Below are positions 27,301-38,930 of a stretch of DNA of 64,000 bases, one piece after another. The translations under genes were made by a program, and so were the position numbers. Under the pieces are notes generated by a model. The model worked only from the letters and a program-made list of their open reading frames with translations, searched no databases and had not been told where the DNA came from. The stretch comes from Eremophila alpestris peregrina (taxonomy: Eukaryota; Chordata; Aves; Passeriformes; Alaudidae): positions 374,763 through 438,762 of the forward strand of contig WMCF01000151.1 in the NCBI GenBank assembly GCA_009792885.1. The letters run 5' to 3'. The number at the start of each line of letters is the position of its first letter. The first letter of the stretch is position 1.

Positions 27301-30300
27301 CTGCAGTGGGAACCCTGTGGGCACTGATGCAGCACAGCCTGGGGGCAGGTGACCTGTGACAAACAGCAGAACAGGAGGGAGAAGGGAGGGATTATTTCAT
27401 ATTTTCTCCTCAGCTCTATCAGCCACCCTGAGGTCAGAGCCACTCTGGGCTCGATTTAGTGCATGGGGAGATAAAACTGATGACATATCTTGATAGAGCA
27501 AAGAGTTTTTACCCCATAGTAAAAACTATCCCATCTAGGGATTTTCTTCCAGTACACTGGTGCACAGCTCATCAGGTTCCTCATCGAGGACCTTGAATAG
27601 GTATTTTCCCATTTGTATATTTCTAATGTTACTTTCTTCCCGGACAAATGATGGAAGGAGAGGATAAGAGGCCAAAACAGGTATAATGAATGAGGAAACC
27701 CCCTAAATTTCAGATATGTATCAGACTCAGGGCAAGTCCTGGATACCTCCACGTGCTCAAGAGCATCATCAGCCAGAATGCTGCCCCCCTTACAATTGCC
27801 AGCATGACCACACCCCTGCTAACATGCCATTCTTTTTATCACAAGCCTTGTCTCCAGCCTGGTCAACCAGACCAACCAAAAATGGGCACGAAGACCTGAG
27901 TGCAACATCAAATCTCTGCTGGCTTATGGTACCAAGTAATACACAATCAGATACTTGGCCCTAAAAATTGTAAGATTGCCCTAAAGATTAATCAAAAATA
28001 ATCAAATCAAGAGTAATTCTTGAATTCATCTAGAATTACAAGGTGTAATTCTAGATGGTGCAGCTTGCCTCAGGACCCATGAGACAAATAGATACTTGTA
28101 GGCAGTCATGTGAGAATCTCCCAGCACAACAGCGTGGCCAGCTTTTTAATTATAACAGAGACCAGCTCAATTTTTCAGTTCTCTAAGGAAAGGAAGTTTA
28201 CTCTCATGGTTAGAGAAACTGAACAAGAAACAGTATTTGAAACAGCTTTCACCACCTGGAGTGTGGATTAGCAGAACAGCAACTGTGAGAAACCACCCCA
28301 GTGGCCTAGATCTGGAAGGCCATTGTGGAGCATGGCAGGGCAATGTCTGACTGGCACCTCCCCTACTGCTCATGCCCATCACCCCCAGGCCTGCCCCTGG
28401 GCACCTCTGGGAAGGGTCTGACCCCATTTTCTCCCCAATAGGTAGCTGTGGGCAGTGAGATCTCCCCTTCCTCCCTCTCCTCTCAGCCTTTCTTTCTCCA
28501 TGTGCTACAGTCCCCAACCATCTTGGGCTCACTCCAGTTTTGCAGTATCTCTCGTGTTACTTACTCCAGCCTTACTTCCTACAAACACTCCAGAGATGGA
28601 AATTTGTGCCCAGCCAGGGACAGGGCACTTTGTTTCTTCACCGGCCCTCCTTCTCTCATTCTCATCCTCATGCTATTGCCTATAAAAGCCCCTTTGGTAA
28701 TACAAGCCCCCATGTCTCCATCAGCCCTCCCAGTATTTCCATCTCCCAAGAGCTGCAGACTCTAACTGGGGAGATTTTCCTTCCTGAATGAGCAGCACCG
28801 TTCCCTGAGGGATTTCCATGTGCCTGGCCATACCCAGCTGAGCACTCCTTGGTGGTTCTGTGGCAGGATGGATGGATGTCCCAGGACGTGCAGCTGCTCT
28901 GAACTTTGCCAAATCCACATCAGGAGGGCGCTGGGGCTTGCCTGGTTTCACTCCCAGTTCCCTGATGTGTGGCAAAGGCTTCCTTCGAGGCAGAGCTGGG
29001 TGCTCTGTCCTTTGGGGGCTTCCCACAGCAAGCAGGGGGGCTGCAACAGCTGTGCCTTTGGCAAGAACTGCTGGTGCTGCCTTGTCTTTGGCAGGTGGCC
29101 GTGTCTGCTGGGCTGGCTTCCTGTGGGGAGGATCAGGGCTGGCTTCCACCTTCTTGTTCAACACATCTCCTCCTGGCTTTGCAGGCACTGGGTGGAAGTT
29201 GGCATCTTGAGCCTTCTTCCGACACACCATTTGTGCTGGGGTCTCACAGGCAGAATGAGGGGAATGCTGTCCCAAACTCTGACCTGTACCGTGAGATGGA
29301 GAGGCCCTGCTGCAGTCCACCCTCCTGCTCCAGGGGGGCTCCTGAGGAGGATCACCCTTGGAGGCCATGGCAGGGGTCTGTCCTGGCTCTGGTCCATGAC
29401 AGGCTGCAGGGCGACTCTCTGACCAGCCACCCACTTTGGGAGGTTCTTTCCTGTTCTGTTGGAACTTTGCCCGAAGGTGCCTCACCACGGCATCTCTCCG
29501 CTCCAGTGTCTGCAACCATTAAGAAAAACAGTTCCAGTTAAAACACCATGGAGGAAAATGAGTCAAAATTCCCCTGGGGAATATGGTATTCCTTCAACAC
29601 GGTCTCCTGTGAGCACACATGCTTTCCTGTGTGCTCACCTCCTTGCTAAAGACCACCCAAAGTCTTCTCCACAAAATGAGGTCTTTGCTCAAAAAGGTCC
29701 TAAAACATATCTGAGAAAACAACATGGAGCAGCACCAGACTGGGACCAGGTTACCCCACCATGAGGGCATCCAGGAGACCTTTCATGGAGTGTTTTGGTC
29801 TGATTCACCCTCTGTCCACCACCAGGGATCATCAAATCAGAGGGATTGGGTGGTTGCAGCAAAGCTCCTGAGGGCAGAATCTGAGATCCAGAGATTTCCC
29901 AGAGCTCAGATGGGAGCAACCTGCCTTGTCCTGGTCCCGTTTTCCATGATGAGTTGGTGGGGGAGACCACATAGGGTCATTGGATCCCTCCCTGGAGGAA
30001 AAGCTGGGATGGCACTGCTGAGAGTCATCCCACCAAAGTCTGAGTGCAGAAAAAACAAGGCCAAGAGGCAGCAGACTGCCCTACTTTTCTGACATGTGTC
30101 TTTCCTCTTGTGGTTCACACTGTGCACACACGAACCAGGACACATCTGCTTCAGCACAGAGGTGCCTTTAGCCTCCTCAGTGACCAAAATTCACCTTTTT
30201 TGAGAGCCTCCAGAGAAAAGCTGCCAGGAGGAGCCTGTGAATGAATCTTGGAAGAAGACTGCCAGGCTGGAGGTATGGCACAAAGCTACGGGACAGGGGC

Positions 30301-31253
30301 TACATTTTTCCTAAGCTTCTCAGATGGACCTTGTAAAAGTGGAGGGATCACCTTACCCTCCCCATCTTTCTCCCACACCCTTGGTCCCCAGACCGCAGTG
30401 TCCCTTTGCATTGGAGCTGGCTGCTTCACTGGAGCTGTACACTACAATTTTGGATTTCTTCTCCTTCTGGGATTTCAGTTTTGGTTTGTGACTGCATAAT
30501 TTTTATTTTCACAAGGGAAGGACTGATATGGAGAAAAGCTGATGCAATGTTTTTAGACATAATTGATCAAGTGTATATATACAGACTTACAGAAGTGCAA
30601 GTTTCCCAGGCTAACACCCCAGTTTTCCTGGTAAACCCTCAAATGCAGCACTTGGCATAGCAGTACTGAAGCAGCATGAATGTTCCATTTCCTGTACACC
30701 AGCAGTGAGGCTTTCACTAAAATTAGTGAAAAAAGCAACATTTTCCAGATTCCCAAACATACCGTTGAGGTTTTTGACACCTGAATGATTTGGTGGTTTA
30801 TAACGATCAGTTTTGGGCCTGTTCCATGAGTTGGGACTTGCTCAGAGCCCTTGGATGTACAGCACTGCCATCACTGTGATCAGTTCCAGGTTTTCCAATC
30901 TATTTTTTGCTGGTGGGGCTCTCCTGACCTTGGTGGGAGTGTGGCCTCCTCCCTTCACAGATGTCTATATTCAGCCTAAGTTCACCCAGCAAACCTTCCT
31001 CTGAGCCCAGAAACCGATCAGAGACCTTTGAAGCTCCATCCAGCTCAGATGTACGGAGGACTTTGCCTTTCAAAGTTGGCCAGATCCAGCCCCTCACAAG
31101 GACATCCCCCAAAACCCTTCCAACCAAGACATACGGCTCCCAGTGTCCCATCCCCATGTCCACTATAGCCCCGGTCTGGTTCTTACTCACCATCTTCCAT
31201 CAGTGAATGCTTTCCTGTGTGCTCACCTCCTTGCTAAAGACCACCCAAAGCAT
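24396..31253 (-). CDS. PRAM1: FYB/PRAM1-family adaptor with one hSH3 domain (terminal exons uncertain)
   Basis: Internal exons chain in phase: 29509-28834, 27314-27281, 26878-26766, 26134-26043, 25788-25626, 25014-24981 and 24430-24396. The large exon encodes LRAKFQQ near the N-terminus, then a proline-rich region with RPPDVDLAKF, as in FYB adaptors. EIYDDV follows, then a basic helix ending in DREFQKKFK that leads into the helically extended SH3 domain (FEGSINVL...RPGEILDVIQFT...YGYVPQAVMLPL), and a second DIYDDVEIYG. The YDDV tyrosines are the type phosphorylated to recruit SH2 proteins in leukocyte signalling. MMVDPAATEKRGGAKNL in the hSH3 resembles PRAM1 more than FYB1. The exon at 26134 needs the second AG of CAGAG. 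A first exon at 31253-31227 (nine codons) has the right phase but is a guess. The stop exon lies left of 24396; an acceptor with a long pyrimidine tract near 24250 would add about nine codons. Confidence 0.8.
28027..28057. repeat. Perfect 13-bp inverted repeat, 5-nt loop
   Basis: The arms CATCTAGAATTAC (28027-28039) and GTAATTCTAGATG (28045-28057) are exact reverse complements around AAGGT. It lies in intron 2 of the adaptor gene (between its exons at 28.8 and 27.3 kb). No flanking mobile element was recognised. Confidence 0.9.
29619..29662. repeat. 44-bp direct duplication, copy 1
   Basis: This block is identical to 31207-31250. On the minus strand each copy ends with an open segment and a good donor (AAGGAG followed by GTGAGC). 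This copy lies only 110 bp upstream of the large adaptor exon and lacks the ATG that opens the other copy. Confidence 0.95.
31207..31250. repeat. 44-bp direct duplication, copy 2 (candidate adaptor exon 1)
   Basis: Identical to 29619-29662. Read on the minus strand it lies directly after an ATG at 31253-31251 and gives nine codons to a donor at 31227/31226 in phase 0, the phase the next adaptor exon needs. Similarity outside the 44 bp fades quickly. Confidence 0.9.
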
Positions 31254-32351
31254 TCTGGACAAGCCTCTCTGAGGCCCCCTCCCTTGAAACCAGAAGCTCT
31301 TTCCTAACGGCGGCTGAGGTGCTGTGTGCAGTGCCAGGAAGTTGCTTTTGCCTGATGGTGAGACCACACACGGAGGAGGAGAAAGAGGAGGAGGAGGAGC
31401 AGCTCTTGGTATGCCACTAGTTTGGCTCTGCTGGTGTTTGACACTTGCAGTCCACCAAGTCCTGCTGGCCGTGAGTTGTATCCAGAGGAGAGCCCCAGTT
31501 TTAGGAACTGGCTGCGGGATGGGACCAGAAGGGTGGTCAATGTCCTTGTCTGATGGTGGCCCAGGATTCCTGTGCAGATGAGGTCTAAAAGCTGCACATG
31601 ACTTGCAGAGAGGGGACGTGCAGAGGGTGCACAGCTGAGCTCTGCGGGAGCACAGAAAAGCTGGGTGAGGGTTATGGCTTCCTGGAGTATCCAAAACTGA
31701 GGGACATGAGCTCTGCTGAAGAGCCTAATTCCTCTGGGAAGCAAGGGGAAGCTCTGCACGGCAGGGTGCTGTGTCAGGCCATCACACTGTCACTGTTTAC
31801 TGCCTCTGAGGCAGGAACAGTCTGACAGGTGGAGTCCCTGGCAAGGGGCTCTGGCCTGCTGGTTGGTGTTGGTGTCCCTGCTCCAGGATTGGCATGTCCC
31901 TGCAGCCCTTTTAGAAAAGGTGTCCCACCAGCAGTGCCCGAGGTGGCTCCTGCCTGCAGATAGTTTGAGAATAAGACAGAGTTTGAGAGCATGGGGAAGG
32001 CTGGGGTGGGCAGCTGTTGGCCAACGGAGGTGGTCCTGGGGGTCCTGGGGAGGGGGTGGGTGCCCAAGGGGGGCACTGGAGAGCTTGATCCCACCAGCTG
32101 GAGATGAGATGGAGACGGGTGCTGGGGGGTCCCTCCACGGGGAGCTGACTCTGGGGCACAGGACGGGCAGACAGCAGTGACAGCCACCTCCCACCTGCCC
32201 CACTGCTCCTGCCGCTGCAACAGGGAGGGCACCTCCCTGCCTGTGGGGAGAGGGAGGCCCGAGAACCGTGCTGGGGCACGGGGCGTGGTACAGAGGCACT
32301 GAGGGGCGTCTTTGGGGAGCACTGGCATGGGGAGGTGGGGGCTGTGTTAGG

Positions 32352-32580
32352 GAACACGGTGAAGGGGAACATGAGGCACTGTTTGGCGATGAGGTGAAGG
32401 GGAACATGAGGCACTGTTTGGCGATGAGCTGAAGGGGAACGTGAGGCACTGTTTGGCGATGAGGTGAAGGGGAACGTGAGGCACCGTTTGGCGATGAGGT
32501 GAAGGGGAACGTGAGGCACTGTTTGGCGATGAGGTGAAGGGGAACGTGAGGCGCTGTGTTTGCCGATGGCGTGAAGCGGA
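32352..32580. repeat. 35-bp minisatellite in the POLE4 promoter
   Basis: Copies starting with GGTGAAGGGGAAC occur every 35 bp at 32358, 32393, 32428, 32463, 32498 and 32533, with a degenerate copy at 32568. Units differ by single substitutions (AACATG/AACGTG, GAGGTG/GAGCTG). The array ends about 100 bp before the POLE4 start codon. Since 35 is not a multiple of three, the array passes through all frames and inflates antisense open frames. Confidence 0.95.
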
Positions 32581-32900
32581 GGAGGAGGGGCCGCCCTCGG
32601 GCCCGCCGAGGATGCGGCCAGGCCCCGCCGAGCTCGGCCGGGCCCCGCGGCCCCGCGCAGGCGCAGTGCTGGGGCGGGATGGCAGCGGCGGCGGCCGTGC
32701 CGGGGCCCGGGCCCGCGGAGGCGGCTGTGCCCGGGGAGGAGGCGGCGGGCGGGGGGCCGCAGGGCCCGGGGCCGGCCCGCCTGGCCCGGCTGCCGCTGGC
32801 GCGGGTGAAGGCGCTGGTGAAGGCGGACCCGGACGTCACCCTGGCCAGCCAGGAGGCCGTGTTCGTGCTGGCGCGGGCCACGGTGAGGGGCGGCCCCTGG
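32560..32900 (+). promoter_or_regulatory. CpG-rich POLE4 promoter and first exon
   Basis: Strongly GC- and CpG-rich sequence surrounds the POLE4 start codon, with GCGCAGGCGCAGTGC just upstream, resembling the NRF1-type GCGCAnGCGC element common at housekeeping promoters. No TATA box is seen. Confidence 0.7.
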
Positions 32901-34465
32901 GGTTCTGGGTGCCCGAACGCTGCGGGATGCGGGGATGCTGCTCAGTCTTTCCCAGGAGGTTTCTCCTTCTCTCCCGGGCGGCCGCTCACGGACCAGCGGG
33001 CGGTTGCGACCGGGCCGAGCTGGGGAAGGGGCTGGAGCGCCAGGAGCAGCTGAGGGAGCTGGGAAAGGGCTCGGGGGGACCTTGTGGCTCTGCACAACTC
33101 CCTGACAGGAGGGGACAGCCGGGGGGGGGGGGGGGGGTGGGTCGATCGCTTCTCCCAAGCAAGAAGGCACAGGACAAGAGGAAACGGCCTCAGGGGAGGT
33201 TTAGGGTATTGGGAAACATTCCTTCATGGAGAGAGTTGTCAAGCTCTGGCACAGGCTGCCGGGGGCAGTCACCATCCCTGGAACTGTTCAAAAAACAGCA
33301 CTTGGGGACATGGGGAGGTGGTGAACGTGGAGTTGGTGTTGGGTTGATGGTTGGACACATTGATCTCGGAGGTATTTCTCCACTTGAAGGATTTAATGAT
33401 TCATCTCCTGAGCACAGGACACTTTCCCCCTTCAGAAGGTACCCTGGGAGCCCCTGGTGTGGAGCGAGTCTCCCAGAGAATGTGTGTTTTGAGGAACCCA
33501 CATTCCCAGCTTTCTCCCTCATTGCTTGTCCTGTGCATCACTGTCCAGCCATTTCCTTTGGTATTTTCAGACCTGTTTACTGGGAACAGGTAATGTTAGG
33601 GTGAAGATTCTGATTTAATCCTGAAGCTTTGTAGGACCTTTCTTTTTCCTCAGGCTATTCTGTCTCTCATCTCCGATGTGAACTTGTCTTGTTTTGCTTT
33701 GCAGGAGCTGTTTGTTGAAACCATAGCCAAAGATGCTTACGTGTATGCCCAGCAAGGAAAAAGGAAAACCCTGCAAAGAAAAGACCTGGGTATGGGAGCA
33801 TGTTCTATGCTGGCCTTAGCAAAAGATTGCTGTTATGGGGGATTTTTCCACCTGTCTGGGGGTGCTTATGGATTTATTATGTAATTATGGATTTATTCTT
33901 TCTTTCCTTGAAGATGGGAGAGAAAAACTTCTACCAAAGACCACACTAATAATTTCACGCACCATCTCCAAAACAAGTAAATCTCTTTGAAATTGATCAC
34001 TGTACTGTGATATAATTTCAAATGCTGCAGTTTGAAACAAATGCAAATATGGAGTTGGTTTATCTATTTTAATTGGTCTCAATTTTCTTTTCAGATAATG
34101 CCATTGAAGCTATTGATGAATTTGCTTTTTTGGAAGGTGAGTTTCCACTTGATTCCAGTATTTTGTGTAATCACCTGCTTAGGAGAGAAAGAACTGAATT
34201 ATTTGCAAAGCTCTCTGCTTCCACATCCTCAGTAATTCCTAGTGTGGATTGCAGTGACCCTCTGAGCACTGGAATGGCTCAGCTGAATAATGTGCAGTAA
34301 TTTTTTGGGCTAGATTTTGTTTTACGTGTTTGTGAATCTCCGAAACTTTAAAGTTACTGCACTTTCTTTTTCCAGCTTGTTTACGAGATTTATTTGTTCA
34401 CAGAACTGCACTTCTGATTCCTGAGACTATAATGTGTTTTTTCATTTTCAGGTACTTTGGACTGA
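32679..34465 (+). CDS. POLE4: DNA polymerase epsilon subunit 4
   Basis: Four exons, 32679-32882, 33705-33789, 34095-34136 and 34452-34465, join in phase to 114 codons (human 117). The product is a small histone-fold protein that pairs with POLE3 in the DNA polymerase epsilon holoenzyme and acts in nuclear replication and histone handling. Nearly the whole conserved core is visible: LARLPLARVKALVKADPDV, then ELFVETIAKDAYVYAQQGKR, KTLQRKDLDNAIEAIDEFAF and the terminal LEGTLD. The N-terminal 35 residues are an Ala/Gly/Pro-rich low-complexity stretch, as in mammals. The ATG at 32679 is chosen because it starts this MAAAAAV segment; an upstream in-frame extension from the minisatellite is not plausible. 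Intron 1 contains a CR1 fragment. A polyadenylation signal ATTAAA lies at 34852-34857. Confidence 0.97.
33020..33385 (+). mobile_element. CR1 LINE 3' fragment in POLE4 intron 1
   Basis: GGAGCAGCTGAGGGAGCTGGGAAAGGG, then CTTGTGGCTCTGCACAACTCCCTGACAGGAGGGGACAGCC, then the TTTAGGGTATTGGGAAACATTCCTTCA block are CR1 hallmarks. A run of about 18 G at 33121-33137 interrupts it. Sense orientation. Confidence 0.9.
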
Positions 34466-34851
34466 GCTGGACAGAGACAGAGCTCTCTGGAGAAAGAGAC
34501 TGCAGAGGTGATGTGAGATGGAAAACAGGCTGAGAGTTCAAAAATAATTCCTAGAATTGAGACACTGAGACATGGCAACCATGGTATTTTGTATAAAGCT
34601 GAAGTTGTTGTAAGTTCTTTATTTAAAATGCATATTTTTCATAACTATTTTGTATGTCCCTTCCCATGTGGCTGTAGTGCAGCTCTCTGCTCTGGCCAGG
34701 TTACACAGCAGTTACTTCCAGTAGCAGTCCCAGCCTCTTTGGGTACTCTGCAGCACCATGGAGCTGTGAACAGGCTTGGCTCAGGTGCCCATGCACCAGG
34801 AATTTTTTTAATGGAAGTGTGGGTTTTGTTATATATGTTTGTCTCTTAACA

Positions 34852-34857
34852 ATTAAA
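34852..34857 (+). terminator. POLE4 polyadenylation signal ATTAAA
   Basis: ATTAAA lies about 390 bp after the POLE4 stop codon, followed by a T/GT-rich stretch (TTTTTGTTATTGGTTG) typical of a downstream element. Confidence 0.6.
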
Positions 34858-34865
34858 TTTTTGTT

Positions 34866-35960
34866 ATTGGTTGAGCAGCTGTGCTGATTTCTGCTCTGGG
34901 CTGGGGTTCCTGTAGCACGGTGGTAAATGGTGTAGTTTTGACAGGATGCCTTCTCTAGCAGTTTGGTTTTGCTAATTGTTTTTGCAAGGCATCCATTCCA
35001 GAAAAACTCGGATGTCCTCCAGGAGCTGGGAATGAGCTCCTGGGGAACTCAGCTTGTTCTGAGGGCTGTGCAGCTTCTGTAAGGGTCTGTGATTGTTGAA
35101 CTTGTAAGGAATTGTAGGAAAAAAACCCCAACCCAATCCGCCAAACCTCATTTTGAATGCCAGAGGAGTGTCCATGCTGCTATCACTGTTCTCTTGTGTG
35201 CTCTCACTCCTGAATCTGGCAAAAACGTTTTCCCTGCAAACTGGATCTGTTCCCTGTGCTGTGTCCCTGGATTTGGTGCAGAGACCCCGAGTTCTGTGGT
35301 GAGGAGCTGTGCCCATCCTGTGTTTGGGAATGCTGCTGCCATCGACTGCATGTGAGAGCACCTGACAGCCAAGGGCACCAGCACTGCCTCTGCTGCTTGC
35401 AGGACTCTTGTGACTAGAGCTTTCCTACTTTAACTAGTGCTTTCCTATGTGGAGTTAACAGCAGAACTGTGTGGCTGTGGGGGACACGCTGCCATCACTG
35501 CTGTGACATGCCCTGCTGTGTTGCCAGCATTGTTCAAGTGCCATCTCTGACTCCATTCGGTGTGGAGAGGGACACGACAGGGTTACCCTCAGATAAAACC
35601 ATTGTATGGGATGAAGGAGGATGAAGGATCCATGTTCTTTCAAATGAGGGTATTTGAGAGTGGCTCCTAGTCACCACAAACTTAAATTAGTTTGGAAGTG
35701 GTGGTAAGAACAAAGGCCCCCAAGGGAGCTTCCCCGGGCTGTCAGCCAATCCAGTGGCTCTCAAGAAACACCTTGAAGTTTGTTGGGTGCCTGATCCAAG
35801 CCTGATCATGCTGGGAGCACAATCCTGATCATGTGGGAGAGATGCTTATTTCCCAGGCTGCCAAGGTGTTTGTTCAGATCACAGCCAGGGGACATTTGCT
35901 GGGAAATGCAAGCTCGTTTGGCTCAGAGCTGTTCACCTTCTCACCTGCCAGGGAGGGCAG
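34866..35960. other. Intergenic, no gene recognised
   Basis: Between the POLE4 polyadenylation signal and the pinhead-like first exon I see short open frames only and no repeat I can name. Open frames around 35.0-35.4 kb on both strands lack splice context or domains. Confidence 0.5.
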
Positions 35961-35961
35961 G

Positions 35962-35966
35962 TATAA
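35962..35966 (+). promoter_or_regulatory. Possible TATA box of the pinhead-like gene
   Basis: TATAA in the context GGTATAAGTG lies 44 bp before the candidate start codon at 36006, leaving room for only a very short 5' UTR. Weak on its own. Confidence 0.35.
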
Positions 35967-36729
35967 GTGTCAGAGGTACTGTTTCTGTGCTTCCCTGGGT
36001 GCAGCATGCAGGACCCACGAGCTTTGATCTTCCTTGCAGGGCTCTTGCAGGCTCCCATCTTTGTCAGTAAGTTCCTTTTTCCCTCTTGTCCTTAGCATTG
36101 CTTTGGCCTGTGGCTTGGGCAAGCAGAGGAGGTGTGGTGTGGGGCTGCAGCAGGCTCTGCTTGCATTTCATGCTGCTGTGGTTGGTGTGTGTTTTCCACA
36201 GTGAACAGCACTGTGGAAGTGTCTGCATGTGGCAAGCAGTGTGGGGTTTGTGTCAGGGGAAGGTGCTGTGCAGGAATCTGGGGGGGCTTAGTGCCCATGG
36301 GCTCTTTTGTGGTGTGGGAGGGGACTCCTTTTACCCAGCTCTGCAGTAAGGTGGAAATAGAAGAGAGCAGACAAAGAGTGAGATAAACAGTGCCAGAGTG
36401 TTTTCCTGGAGTAACTAAACAGGGTGTTCAGCTCCCCCCTCCCCCCCGGCTAGGGTCAGATGTATCATGTCCATCTATAACAAAATACCTTCTTTGTGCT
36501 GGAGCCATTTAGTTCAGGATAGGGAGTGGCTGGAGCTGTGCTGGGCACTCAGTGCCTCATCCCAGCTCAGGCAGAAAAGGTGGGAAGTTGTAACTGGGGT
36601 AGTGCTGGGCTTGGTGGTTTGTGGCTGCAGGTGCAGGAGCTGCTGGCAGAATGGAGGAGCAAGGGAATCTGTTTGCAGAGAGGGGCTGCTGCAGGAGGCC
36701 AGAGCCATTTCCTCCACATTGGACATGGT

Positions 36730-36915
36730 GAGTTCATGGAATCATGGAGTTGTTTGCATTGGAAGGGACCTTAAAGCTCATCTTGTTCCACCCCTTGTCA
36801 CAGGCAGGGACACTTTCCACTGGACCAGGTTGCTCCAAGCCCTGTCCAGCCTGGCCTTGAACACTTCCAGGAATGGGACAGCCATAGCTCCTCTGAATTC
36901 CCCTTCACCCTCTAG
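36730..36915 (-). mobile_element. CR1 LINE 3' fragment, reverse orientation
   Basis: GGAATCATGGAGTTGTTTGCATTGGAAGGGACCTTAAAG, then CAGGGACACTTTCCACTGG, then TCCAGCCTGGCCTTGAACACTTCCAGGAATGGG is a reversed CR1 tail. It begins immediately after the donor site of the second pinhead-like exon at 36727. Confidence 0.9.
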
Positions 36916-37534
36916 AAACTAAGAGTCTTGATGCTTCCACACTCACATCCTCCCCATTCTTTGGCTGTTTTTTTTAATGTTGAAGTTTTCCAAGTGACTT
37001 TTCCCTTGGGGGATTAAGGACAGAAATGTACTGGGGACCTGTTGCCCAGATACTCTAACACTTAAACATCTTTTGTAGCACAGGAACTGATGAGTAGCCT
37101 GACCCCTGGGTTTATTGCTGCATAAGTTCAGGATGACTGCAGACTTTTGCTTCCCGGGATTGATGTTGTAACTACTATTAGCAGGACAACAAGCTGCCCT
37201 GTAGAAGTAGAGAAAGCAGAGGAAGTAGAAAATAGCTCCATTTGTTCATCAGAAAGAAGTCTGTGGCCTTCAGGAGCAGCTGTGGGCCTGGTTCTGCTTT
37301 GTAGTGGCTTTAAGGACATAACAGCTTCACACTCTGAGGTTTCTCAGGATTTTACAGTGCACAAGAATAACACTTGTACAAATTTAACCTTTAGTGTTTG
37401 CCAAATACCAGCTTCTTGTGTACAGCAGGAATGATAAAATTATCATATCCAAATTAAGAGCTGTTAAAAGCAGTGACAGCTTATCAGCTCCAGAGACATC
37501 AACTTCAGAAGAATAAATGATGATGAAAATACAA

Positions 37535-38930
37535 TCACAGTATCACAGAAAATGCTGAGTTGGAAGGGACCCACAAAGATCATCAAGTCCAACTCCCTGC
37601 CCTGTACAGAGGCATCTCCAGGAGTCACATCATGTGCCCCAGAGCACTGTCCAAATGCTCCTTGAGCTCTGTCAGGTTTGGTGCTGTGACCATTCCCTGG
37701 GGAGCCTGTTGCAGTGCCTGACCATGGTCTGGGGGGAGAACCTTTTTCTAATACCCAGCCTCAACCTCCCTGACATGACCTCAGCCCATTCCCTCGTGTC
37801 CTGTCACAGTCACCTCAGAGGAGAGGTCAGTGTCTGCCCCTCCTCTTCCCTTTCTTGGAATGTATAACTGCAATGAGGTCTCTCTTCAGTCTCCTGCAGG
37901 CTGAACACACCAAGTGCCCTCAGCTGCCCTTGGCTGTCTGTTGCTGTCCTTTGGACACTCTCCAAGAGCTTTGGATCCTTCTGCTCTTGTGGTGCTCAGA
38001 GTGCCCCCAGCACTGGAGGTGAGGCTGCCCCAGTGCAGAGCAGCGTGGGACAATCCCTCCCTGGGCCTGGTGCCCCCCAGGACACGGGGGCCCTTTGGGC
38101 TGCCAGGACACAGCAGTGACTCAGATCCAACTTGCCAGGACCCCCATGTCCCTGCCCATGGTGCTGCTCTTCAGCCTCTCATTCCCAGTCTGTCCCTGCA
38201 TCCAGGGCTGCCCCATCCCAGGTGCAGGGTCCAGCACCATATGAAGTTGTTGAACTTCATATGGTTGGTGATGATCCAGCCTTCTGATTTACTGAAGTCT
38301 CTCTCCTTGCCATTGAGGGAGTCAGCAGCTCCTCCCAATTTTGTCTCATCTGTGAACATGCTCAGTGTCCCTTCCAGTCCTGCATCCAAGACATTTATGA
38401 AGATTTGAAGAGCACAGGGCCGAGGATGGAGCCCTGCAGAATTGCGCTGGTGACTAGAGCCAGTCAGGTGTCACCCCAGTCACTGTCACCCTTTGTGCCT
38501 GACCCATGAGCTATTTGCTCACCCATCCCGTGATATGTTTATCCAGCTATAGAATGGACAGATTGTCCATAAGGATCCTGGGAGAGACAGTATCGAAACC
38601 TTTACTGAAATTTAAAAATATTGCATGAGTGGGCTTTCCTGGGTCAACCAGGTGAGTCATCTGGTCATAAAAGGTATGACAAGCAGGACTTTCCTCTCAG
38701 GAAGTCATGCTGGCTGTGGCCAGTGACTGTGTTATCTTCCAGGTGTTCTTAACACCTTCCAGAATAATTCTCCATAACTATAGCAAGCGCTGAAATGACA
38801 CTGACAGGCCTGTAGTTTTTAGGATCCTCCTTGTTCTTGAAAATCAGGACGATGTTCACCAGCTTTCAGTCAGCTGCAACCTCTTTGGTTCCCAAGAATG
38901 CTCAAAAATCATCTAGAAATACATAAAATA
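37535..38930 (-). mobile_element. CR1 LINE fragment with reverse-transcriptase remnants
   Basis: From the 3' side it begins ACAGTATCACAGAAAATGCTGAGTTGGAAGGGACCCAC and continues to about 38930. The part from 38.4 to 38.9 kb (AGCCCTGCAGAATTGCGCTGG; GACAGGCCTGTAGTTTTTAGGATCCTCCTTGTTCTTG) matches the reversed C-terminal coding part of CR1 ORF2. The frame is broken many times. It lies in the long intron between the second and third pinhead-like exons. Confidence 0.85.

Noticed and set aside
31911..33170. 419-codon minus-strand open frame across the POLE4 first exon
   Set aside because: It is produced by the 35-bp minisatellite and GC-rich exon read backwards. It has Pro/Ser/Arg-rich low-complexity composition, no domain, and lies antisense to a certain exon.
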